From Nemertoderma westbladi (Eukaryota; Xenacoelomorpha; Nemertodermatida; Nemertodermatidae): 61,839 nucleotides of DNA. Below, piece by piece: positions 20,508 through 30,750 of this stretch (within the stretch, counting starts at the first letter, position 1; the number at the start of each line of letters is the position of its first letter). Below the pieces are notes generated by a model. It saw only the letters and a list, made by a program, of their open reading frames with translations. It was not told where the DNA came from and did not search any database. The stretch is taken from contig JAUCBJ010008375.1 of assembly GCA_032718475.1 (NCBI GenBank), positions 1 through 61,839 of the forward strand, read 5' to 3'. The position numbers and the translations under genes were made by a program.

Positions 20508-22078
20508 CCCCCGGACAGTACGAGATCCTCAGCGCCGATGTGTCGTCGCCGCTGTACTTTCGCCAACGACGTAGCCGCACAACGACAACGACAACCGGCA
20601 CAAGTCACTCAACTGTCCGTCCCAAAGTCTTAGATGTACTTCAGGTTTTCCTTGGAGAGTTAGGTTACTTTACGATTGCGACTGGCTACTGTAAACACAC
20701 CTTAGTAGTAACATTCGCCTATAAACTCACAAGTACCACACACACAACTTGTCACAAATTACACACACTCGGGTCACTTGTCCGTTAGTCAATGCCTTCC
20801 AGAATGTCACTGTATTATTATGTATCCTTGGATACTATCAGTGCACTATTTATTCCCTATGCTATTCAATGGGACAAGCTTTCTATTGTTCGTTTAACTC
20901 AATTCTAATTCTAGCGTGGTTGTTGCTATGGTGACATTATGCAAAGCTAGCGGTAGAATTAGGGTGATTCCAATGCATACAGATCTGGGATGTTATTTAA
21001 TAGTAATTCTTTAATAGTCAATGTCCTGTTTATACATGACTTTACGAATTTTATAGGCTATTAACTATGTTGGGGAGACTTTCGTACACGCATACGCATA
21101 ATAATATAAATCTCCGCTCCCTTGATCTATTAATTAATGGAATTTTGGGAATGTTATAAATTGCGTAAAATGGCAATTTATTAAATTCATTAAAAGACAT
21201 GAATTTAAATTTATTCCCTGAAATTTTATTATTTGATAATTAAATGGACATATTTTGATTCTAGAACATGTCTAGGGACACAAGATCCTTAATTCTAAGA
21301 AAATTGTCTCTTTAAGAATATCGGTAAATGCTACGATATCTTAATTGACTAGAATTGTTGAAGGATCTGAATTTTACAGATTTTGACTTATTTGATTTGT
21401 AAATATTAACTAATTAATATTTGAGATGGGCACCGATTTATTCCAGAACTTGTCTGGGGACGTTAACCACTGATTCTAGAATTTGTCTTTCAAGTATATC
21501 GGTGGGTGCCGCGATATCTTAATCGACTAGAATTACAGATGGTCAAAGGGTTTAACAGATTTATTTTGCGTTATACGCTACTGTTAAAGGGACATCACGC
21601 TACTATATGTATTATTTAATATACGGTATGAGAGCAATATCGCACGAAGCAATGTCAGTGTGAAGAGGCAAGTCGTTTCCAAGGTCTACCCAGAGCTTGG
21701 TTTAGCCGAGACACGAGGATCTGAACTTTGCATTCCTAATACTCTGCCTACCAATAATACTTGAATATAGTAGTGGCTTTATTGTACTTTAATAAGTACG
21801 GACATTTCATCTTACTGTAGTTACGTATTTATAATAGAATACGAGCAGTAAGGAAAGAGAAAAATAGTTATTTCTCGCCGTCGCACTAAATATAATATAA
21901 GTAATTACGTACGTAATAAACACGAATATATTGCACTATTCTACAAAATAATCGCTAAATAATATTCTACTAAATTAAATAAAACGATTATAATAAAATT
22001 ACATAGTAATACATACGTAAATATAAAAATAATAATATAATATAAAATAATAGAGTCACACACCCACTCCATATGTTG
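20508..22078. other. BEL-2 internal region without a gene; imperfect direct repeat
   Basis: This lies between the pol remnant and the 3' small ORFs in element orientation. Blocks beginning near 21258 (TTCTAGAACATGTCTAGGGA) and 21441 (TTCCAGAACTTGTCTGGGGA) repeat imperfectly over about 95 bp, each ending in GACTAGAATT, with a period near 182 bp. The integrase expected here is absent. Confidence 0.6.
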
Positions 22079-25000
22079 TTACGTTATGGAGTCCCTAGAT
22101 GTTTGAAGGATTAGGGAGGTGGTCGTGGGAAGAGAATCTTGCCTTCCACAGTTTCCGGAGAGTCCTCCATTCCCTTCCGATAAACACAAACGACCGACTG
22201 GGTGATTGAGTCGCTGCATCCTGAATACAATTCCAGGTTTCCTCTTCGTCCTGGAATAGTGACAATAGAAACATCGCTCAAAGTATATGACGGCGTCACA
22301 AAGCCGATTCCAGGAGCTATAGTGGTCCGTCGCTCTCTGCAGGAGAGGTGAGAGTCCCTGCGAGACGTCTGATGTTCCAGAGCTCCAATCGCTCTCTCTG
22401 ATCTTCATGAAGGATCCACTCGCGGTGAGGAGGCCCAGATCCACGGCGTCATCCCTGGCAACATGTAATACCGACAGATCTATCCCGGGTTCAAATAACT
22501 CCGATCCACACGTCCGGGTTTCAGGTTCGACTTTCTCCGCTCCCTTGGCTGGTATAATCTCAGTCGGAGTAAGATGGGGAGGCCATTCATTCTCCTTACT
22601 CAGGAAGTCGGGTTCACCTAACCGGTCTATAGTATCTGTCAGTTCTTGAGGAGTTGCTCCTCTGGAAGCGATGTCCGTTGGATTAAACTTCTTGGGGCAA
22701 TATCTCCATTGATCTACATTGGAGCTAAGATTGTCATTATCTGAGGAGTGTGGTGTTCCCTCAGTTGGGTCGTCTCCCTCACTAGTATCGTCTTCCCATT
22801 CACTCACCTGGCAGACGCGATCTTGAAGCAGTCTTTCCCTGAGCGTTCTACGGGAAGGTCCAGTAAGGTACCAACCTACTCTAGTTCTTACCGCATAGGT
22901 CTGTAGTGGCTGCGGTTGAGCAGGTCGTTTCTCTAATGTCTCCAGCGCCTCATGCGCGTTTTGGCCGATGAGTATTTGCACTCCAGGATAATCAGTCTGG
23001 AATCGAGGTATGTTAAGATGTTGGATGCTCTCATCCTCGTCCCAATTATAAAGGTCTGCTTGAGTAGTAGCGAAGTTCTTTATAGCCACCATTTTCACTG
23101 AGCTTATACTGTATTCTCCTAGTTTATCCTGTGGAGTGGACAACTCACCTATATAATAGTCGGCAGCTACAGTAGAATTCCAAACCTGCATGATCCCTGA
23201 CATGTTTAGCTTGGTTCGGAACTTGGGTTGTCCAGCAAAGATGACTTCGGCTAGTTCCCTATCGATGAATGTTCCTGTGCTACCGGAGTCCAGGAGGGCG
23301 TTCACTATATAGCTCTTCTGAGGTCCGTGGACCCGTAACTGGACTACAGGAAATTCTCGGATTCCTATATTGGAAGTTGGCGCTTTCCAAGATGGTTGTT
23401 GATCGGAAGTAGTTAAGGCAAGGTCGCTGTCTGTGTCTTTCTCATACACGAGTGCTCGATACACTGCGGTGGTGTTTATTAGGTAACAGGATTCGTTTTG
23501 GTCGGAGAACTCGTCCGTATAGAATCCTTCCATCTCAGATTGATCAGTGTCGTTCACATCACTGAATTGGACATGTAGTTCGGACTCACTTACCTGACTC
23601 GGGCTGTTTCGTTCGAATTCCGTGTGCAACAAGATATGATGTTTTGCGCCGCACTTTGCACACCTTGCGTCGGAGTTACAGGTTCGCCGTTGGTGTCCTC
23701 GTCTGAGGCAATTATAACACAACCGCTTATCCCACATGACTTCACGTCTATCCTCGAGTGATTTCCTCAGGAATTTATCACACGCATTTAAACGGTGGGG
23801 CCCGTCGCACAGCACACATTTCGGCTTGATGTTACTTACTTTAACCTGTGCTATGTGGTGCACACTTGTTCTTTCCTCGGGCTTTCTCACCTGAATTCCT
23901 TTAGGAGACGTAGGAGGGGTTTTTTGTACCGGTTCCCTTCTGTCATTGGGTCGAGACTTGGATTTACTTACCTGTTCTTTAGGCATTTTATTGACATAAG
24001 ATCTGTCAGTGTCTTTCCCGCTGTCCTCTCCTTGAGAAGTTTGGCTTTCACCGTCGTCGGTATAACATACTGGTATTACCCTTCTCCTAGAAACGGGTTT
24101 CTCACTTACCTTGTTTTCCAGTGTCTTCTCTCTGGACTGCCTTAGGAGCTGTAATTTCACTTCTTCATCTAAGAATGACATGAGATCAGCTATGGTAGGG
24201 TCTCGTCGTTGTTGTTCCATCATATATAACACCTTCTTGTCCCAGCGTGTACCTACTCCACCCTTGGGCAAAGTAGATGCTAAGGCTCCTACAACCATAG
24301 AATTCTGGTATTCATGAGACTTACCTAACCAATCTAGTTGTCTACAGATCTCCTGAATCTCATCGGAAAACTCTATAATCCCGCTGCTAAGAAACTTTCG
24401 GGGCGCCATTAATTTCGCATATAAATACCTAGCTATGTTAGTCCTATTACCATACCTGATGTTTAGTGTATCCCAAACTTGTCTTAATCCATCTGGATGT
24501 CCAATAAATTTTAACGCCATTGACTTGGGAGATCCTTCCAAGCACTCGATGAGGAATCTAAGTTTCTCTCCATTAGATAGTACAGAGTTCTGAATGTTAT
24601 CTTTATAATATTCATTAAAAGGTAACCATTTCATCTCATCTCCATTGAACTTGACGATCTCTCCCACCTTTACCGCTTGCCGGGCTTCGGTTCTAGCCAT
24701 TTGACGCGTAAAACTTTCTTGAGCCATCGTATTATTGAATATAGAATTATCGGTATATAAATTTCTCGGATTATTATCAAGTCTAGATGAGATATCATTA
24801 TCAACAGGTTTATAATTACCCATAATAGGGTTCACTATAGGAGTTTCTATTTCGCTAGCAGTATAGATGCGTGTAGGCTCCACACCTTGCGCATGGGATA
24901 CTTCAGACCTAACGGGTTGACACATTGTTACAGGGGGTGGTGGTATACTCTTTTGTAAATTGACTAATTTATCGCGTTCTAACGCGATACTTTGCTGCAC

Positions 25001-26179
25001 TTCTTGCAACTCTAGCCTACTTTCCCTTACTGTGCCCTTGAATTGCTGGACAGTCTCCTGCATCTGCCCGAGCAGGATATCCATCCCCCGCCGTCCCTCG
25101 TCCACCCATTCGACCGCCGAAGCGGGAGTCGCCAACGTTGTAGCGGGCGGACGATGGACAACGGGCGACAAATTATGAATATTTCGCTCGGGGTCCAGGA
25201 CCTGAACTGTCTCCTGGGCAGTTCTACGGGGCACAGGTAGCTTAGTGCTATGCAGAGGGAATTTATAGGTAGCTTCAGGGAGCACAGGTGTATCTATTAC
25301 CGAAGGGGTGATTTCAAGAACAGGCCTACTTATTTCAGGCTCATCTACTATAGTAGGGAGTCTTTCTATTGTAATTATTTGGTCTGTGGGTTCTGTACTC
25401 TCTAAGTTGGTGTTATTTAGTTGCCTTCTAACAGCTGGAGGCAAATCAGGCAATTTCTGACGGTGGAATGTTCTTTTACGTCTGCTTAGGCGGGATCGAT
25501 TTCCTCCGCCTTCAGTGTCGGTGGTATCGCCTTCCTCAGATGATGTATAACCTTGTCGTTTGGGAGTAGATCGATTCATCATCTGCATATTACTAGCTGT
25601 TAACTGTTTATTAAAGTTATCTTGCCTCTCTTGAAGATTTTCCAACTCTAGTTGGGTTGTCTCTTCAGATGCCCTCCGTTCTGCTTCTGCCACTGCTATC
25701 TTTCTTTCCGCTTCTGCCGCTGCCGCTTTCCTTTCCGCTTCTACAGCTGCAGCTGCCGCTTTTGCTTCTGCCGCTGCCGCTTTTATTGCTGCAGCTGCCG
25801 CTTTTGCCTCTGCCGCTGCCTCTGCTGCCTTTCTTTCCGCTTCTGCCGCTGCTACTGCCGCTGCTGCTGTCTTTCTATCTTCTATACGTTTTTTCTTTAC
25901 TTGTTCTTCTTGAACCTTGGCGATGCGGAGTTGTTCATCGAATTTAGCTTGGTTCGCCGCTAACCTTTCCACATCGATGGCATCCAACACAAGCTTGGTT
26001 CCTTCACTATTAGGGCTAAGTCCCTCTAACCTTCTCCTCAACTCGTCATCACCTAAAAAACGTTGATAGTCTGACAGATAGATGTCAATGGCATCCCTCT
26101 TATGCGGTTTCTCTGCTGTCACTTCGCTCTCGGTTGTATCTAGTAGACTGTCTGACAGGTTCTGCTTTGCGTCAGACAT
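22079..26179 (-). pseudogene. BEL-2 gag-protease polyprotein with RT deleted
   Basis: One open frame of 1366 codons starts at an ATG. About residues 70-190 form an Ala/Lys/Glu-rich coiled coil. About 500-680 resemble DUF1759-type gag (VGEIVKFNGDEMKWLPFNEY, LIECLEGSPKSMALKFIG). About 785-846 hold CCHC-type knuckles (CYNCLRRGHQRRTC, CAKCGAKHH). The aspartic protease active site ALLDSGSTGTFID is near 963, and the GWYLTGP block is near 1100. Right after a short acidic linker comes QWRYCPKKFNPTDIASRG near 1156, which normally follows RNase H. The whole RT and most of RNase H (roughly 600 residues in relatives) are therefore missing without a break in frame. The end is frameshifted and has no integrase. 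Confidence 0.9.
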
Positions 26180-26309
26180 GCTTATGTGTACAGTTGAATG
26201 TCTACTGCTGTATTACAGTCTGAGCAAGTCTAGTAACTCAGTATTAACTGCTAGCCTAGTAATTAATTACCGGTACTGCTACTCAGTGTAGCGTGATATA
26301 TATAATATA

Positions 26310-26560
26310 TTAGAATACCGGTATGCTTATAGTATATATAACTATTATTACAGACTAGGTTTATCACAGAATACCGGTATAATTTTAGCACAAATATATA
26401 TAAATATATAATAGGCCTATCGGAATACCGGTATACAGCTTACAGTTTGTAGTATATATAATTCTGGACTAGAATTAATTACAAGTACCGGTATAATTTC
26501 AGCCTAAATTTATAGAAATAAAGATAATAGGCCTATCGTAAATACCGGTATATCAATTAT
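26310..26560. repeat. spaced ATACCGGTAT-type palindromes within two imperfect repeats of about 120 bp
   Basis: ATACCGGTAT-like sites lie near 26314, 26372, 26433, 26488 and 26542, spaced about 55-60 bp. They sit in two imperfect copies that start AGTATATATAA (about 26330 and 26451), both containing TAATAGGCCTATCG. Confidence 0.75.
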
Positions 26561-27487
26561 TTTAAATAACTGAATTTCTGAATTTCAAGGGTTACTTGGT
26601 TACCTTACTTACTTTATTACCGTTATTTGAGCAGTAATCCAACTGATATTGAGACCTAATGGTTGTATGGTAGGCCTACTATTTATAAATCGTTAGATTT
26701 GATTTATAATATATATATACCCGTTTTAATGGGTTTTGTCAATGTTTGAAATAAATGTTATTATTTCTGGGAGTAATCACTACACAAAGCGGTGCGCTTT
26801 CAGTGAAGTGTTACTTATAGGACACTAAAACAAATAATTCTAATTTACCTAAGTTACTTAATACTACAAATTACGTACAATTCGGGTGAGATTACAATCT
26901 CTAAATAAACACAAAAATTTACAAAAAACACAAAATACGAATTTTCAGGGTAATTTTACAAGAAGTCTACAAACCAGCCTAACAAAGGGTTAGAAATCTG
27001 GTTATTACAACGGACAGGGTACTACGGTATTTGAAAATAATAAGTAGTAGTAAATACACTGCGTTGTCCAGATAGGAAAATACCACCGCCTGACGACCTA
27101 TAGCCGTATCGCTATAGGTACTACGTTATGTATCACGGAGTGTTCCTACCTAGAAGTTAATAGAGCTAATCGAACGTGCCTATCAACCACTTTACAACAC
27201 AAATATAATGCCTACACTAATTACTTTCGGAAAGCACTGTACACTAAACCCTAAATTAGGTACGAGTACTTGTATAACATATAATCTGTAGTTAAATATA
27301 CTTGAACAGCTAAAAGAACCACGGCATCTGCTGGAGTGACCGGTGCACAAAATCACCAGTCTTTACCTACGCCAAGCAGCCCGTGTAGTACCGGGGTTAA
27401 TTTAACTATAGCGGTATGTATAACAAACACAATTACTGTAGGAACAAACTTGGGGAATGAATGTTGCGGATAATCGCATAAACTCTG

Positions 27488-28060
27488 AATAATAAATATT
27501 ACGCTACGCGTACAAACTACTCAAACAAAATGCAGACCGAACACTGACAGACTACTATCAAGCCTAAACAAACTACGGTATATGCAGACTCCGAAATAAT
27601 TAGGTAGTATGCGTTCTAACCCAGTAGTACGACTTATTCTTTAATTGGGGGTTTACCTTACAGCATTCGCTGCCCCTACTTCCTAACCGTTCTTTATCGG
27701 ACAAGTGATCTACACACGCTGCAATCCGTTCAGACCTAATAACAGCCAGACAACTATCCAGCCTACAAATTATCTAAATAAAATTATACGCTACCCGTAC
27801 AGACTTACACAAACAAAGTACAGACTAAACGATGGCAGACTACTCTCAAGCCTAAATAAACTACAGGACATGCAGACTCCGAAATGATTAGGGAGTATGC
27901 GCTCTAACCCAGTAGTGCGACTTATTCTTTAGTTGGGGGTTTACCTTACAGCGTTGCTGCCCCTACTTCCTAATCGTACTTAATCGGACAGGTGATCTAC
28001 ACACACTGTAATCCGTTCAGACTTAACAGCAATCAGACAACAGCTCAGCCTACAAATCGT
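27488..28060. repeat. 288-bp direct repeat, two copies
   Basis: Shared blocks include TGCAGACTCCGAAAT (27583 and 27871), GGGGGTTTACCTTACAGC and TGCCCCTACTTCCTAA. Identity looks near 85 percent by eye. Located in the BEL-2 leader. Confidence 0.85.
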
Positions 28061-28381
28061 CTGTACAATCTGATCAGGTTTACACGCCTTCTGTTCAATA
28101 CTGGCTTACAAATAAATAAAACTTGACAGAAATAAGTAAAATCTCAATAGAAAATCAGGGCGGCCGTTCCCTGATTAAGTACTAAGACCTACCGGTATAT
28201 AATTATCAAAATCGAATAATACTGCTGTACCTGTACTGCTGTAGGTACCGGTCCGGGTGGTTAGGTAGTCAGGCCTACTGGTACCGGTTCTGGCAATTGG
28301 GCCTACTGACCTACAGATGTACCGGTTGACCGGTACTTTCAACTTTATTGCTTACTGCAACAAAGAAGCTATATCCTTTAA

Positions 28382-29591
28382 TGTTCGCGCTTTCAGACCT
28401 TTGGCAGTTTAACCCACCAAATTAAGATGTCTTCTAGATATTAAATCTGCTTTTAGTCTATGACAAGTATTTGATTCACTACACTAGTCGAAACCAATCC
28501 GTGCGCGACCATTCACCCGCTGGATATTCCCGGGAGATTGGGTTCGACGGTTTAATTTTTATTGCTATGTAAGCCTAATGTATTATTCGACTGACAGTAT
28601 TATATAATCTCTGACAATATTATTCACCTTCGGGAATATTAACAGTTCCTTTAGGACGTGGCGCTTTATCTATATAAACAGAGTTATGACTTAAACTACT
28701 CACAACGATATGGCTTAATTATAATTCACATATATGGCGCATTCTTTAGGAATTGCTTCTTTAACAGACTCACTCATAGACAATGCTGCACAATACTGCA
28801 CACTAATCTGCCAATCTTCACTGATTTTAGTCACATATAAAAGGAACACAGACTGACTCATGTAGGGTCTATCAAATAACATTAGATTCACTTCAAACCA
28901 CTTTAACATAAGTCACAATCGTTATTGGTAACCTTTCTCTCTTACCTTCGGTATATCAAGAATATTGGGTTGCGGGGTTATTTATCGTTATTCCAAATAT
29001 AATAATTCATCAACCATATTATGAAGAACTGACAGTAAATAGCAGTATAAACAACAAGTCAGTACCGGTATGTCAGCAATGAGATATAGGCATGTTAAAT
29101 TGCAGTAGTCAGTTAAAGGATATATGCCCTTTATAATTAAACCTACTAGTGTACGACTAAAAAGCAGTACAGCACAAAATACTTCCAAGCCGTTCTTTCT
29201 TTGGCTCAAGACTGAATGTAAACACTGCACATAGGCATTGCGTCATTTCTCGGAAATTTTCTGTACAAGGAGCCACAAAAACGCTCTCATTGGCTGACTG
29301 AACTGAGAGACGCCGTAGAACAAAGGAAATCAACACGTATGAATGTCAGCTGTTAACCGTAGTCATAGTAACTACTGTTCAAGAGTAGCTATCACCCTTT
29401 TGCGTCACGAATTGCCATAGAATCATAAAATATGCCTTTCACAGTACACATACAGAGGAAATAGGTCTTAGATCCTCTAAAAACACCGATACAGCAATAA
29501 TACGGTCTCTTACACTTATTAAATCAACTACAGAGTATTTTAATGTAAAAGATAATAAAAATAACGGGGCAATTCAGCAAAGGCTTTTACA
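28382..29591 (-). repeat. BEL-2 LTR, 5' in element orientation (1210 bp)
   Basis: Same length and nearly the same sequence as 17858-19067; followed by the CGGGC duplication. Confidence 0.96.
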
Positions 29592-29596
29592 CGGGC
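29592..29596. repeat. 5-bp target-site duplication of BEL-2, right copy
   Basis: CGGGC, matching 17853-17857. BEL-1 gag resumes here in the same reading frame. Confidence 0.9.
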
Positions 29597-30750
29597 ACTG
29601 GATAGGGAATACGGGCACCCGGCCAAGATCATCAGGCAGACGCTGAGAGGCATAACATCGGGTGGCCTACAGGACAACCCCGTTAGCATTAAGACGTTTG
29701 CTAACAAAGTCGAAAAGGCGCTAATCGTGCTGAAGACGCTAGACGCCGTACGAGCTGAATGCGTCCAACAATATCACCACGATAGCGCAGGCACTACCGA
29801 ACTGGCTGCGCAACAAGTGGAGAAAAATCGCCTTTTCCACTCGAGATAAGAAGGGTGCGGAACCAGGTTTAGAAGAAATGTCAAACTTCTTAAATTACGA
29901 GGCTGAACTAATAACGGACCCAGTCTATAGTGAAGATAGCCTGGGAAAGGGACCAAAGACAGATCACTACAGGCCCAAACCAGAGCACAATACATCAAAC
30001 GCATTGCCGAGGCTCAGACAATCATTGCCATACGCAGCGACGCAGGGGACTGCAAGTCCACAGGCAAACGAAGATAAGACAACATCATGGAACGGACAGG
30101 GGAACAATAACAACATGAACAAACATAACCCCAGTACGTCCAGTAGGCCAAATCCAGTCAATAAGAATAGTAGGGACTTTGGTACAAACATAACTGCGAT
30201 ACGCAATGCATTGTATAAAGAGGGCTACGACCCAAAGAGCAAATGCCAGTTACACGCAAATGCGCTTCATAAAACCATGAACTGCAGGTACTGGCAGGCG
30301 CTACCGAGGCAAAACCAGATAGATTACGCGTCGAGCAATAAAATCTGCTCGCGATGTGTGAAGAGTGGACACAAGGCCAGGGAATGCCAAGAGAAGCCGG
30401 TCAAGTTTGGCCAAAGGAGAGGCCAAACGATGGCAACGAGCACGGTAGGGGTGAAGAAGAGAGGCACGGTGTTACTTGGAGTAGTACCGGTGCGAGTGAT
30501 CGGGGAAGGCAATCGATCAGTAACAACACTGATGCTGGTTGATAGCGGAGCTGCCTTCACATTAGTAGAGGAATGGGTAGCCGAAGAAATAGGATTGAGA
30601 ACAAGGCCAAGCAGGATGGCGGTAACAACCATCTCTAGCAAAGATGAGATCCTTAGAGATGAGGACAGGACGGTGCGCAATTGCAGCAGTAGCACCAGGA
30701 TGCGATTATGGGGCGACCATCGACCCCATCCAAGTAATAGAGTCAATTAA
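29597..30750 (+). pseudogene. BEL-1 gag C-terminal part, zinc knuckle and aspartic protease
   Basis: Directly after the duplication the gag frame resumes with LDREYGHPAKIIRQTLRG, the conserved L...YG.P..i block of BEL/Pao gag. It shifts frame near 29752 (after TLDAVRAE) to one that continues ALPNWLRNKWRK and runs to 30750. This frame carries an atypical knuckle, CSRCVKSGHKARECQEK, preceded by a Cys/His segment (CQLHANALHKTMNC), and the protease active site LMLVDSGAAFTLVEE near 30535-30575. Near 30650-30740 the sequence shifts again into the pol frame. Knuckle binds RNA; protease would cut the polyprotein. Confidence 0.87.

Larger units (their letters stand above)
26180..28381. other. BEL-2 5' leader, non-coding, repeat-rich
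   Basis: 2.2 kb between the gag start and the 5' LTR in element orientation. It holds two direct-repeat systems listed separately and no convincing gene. Next to the LTR the minus-strand sequence reads TTAAAGGATATAGC, with no TGG, so the primer-binding site is not recognisable. Confidence 0.6.
17858..29591 (-). mobile_element. BEL-2: BEL/Pao-like LTR retrotransposon inserted in BEL-1 gag, reverse strand, RT and integrase deleted
   Basis: Two 1210-bp LTRs (TG...CA on either strand) flank 9.3 kb. The only long ORF (22079-26179) is on the minus strand, which sets the orientation; the purine-rich TGGGAGCGG next to the LTR at 19068 fits a minus-strand polypurine tract. The LTRs differ at only two visible positions, so this is very young and younger than BEL-1. 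It encodes gag, zinc knuckles and protease but no RT or integrase, so it is non-autonomous. The 5' leader (26180-28381) is long and repeat-rich. Confidence 0.95.

Noticed and set aside
25652-25963. Cys/Phe- and Leu/Pro-rich forward ORFs opposite BEL-2 gag
   Set aside because: Antisense shadows of the Ala/Glu/Lys coiled coil.
17858-29591. Two separate unrelated repeats at 17.9 and 28.4 kb
   Set aside because: Equal 1210-bp length, TG/CA ends, a shared 5-bp flanking duplication and restored gag frame show that they are the two LTRs of one insertion.
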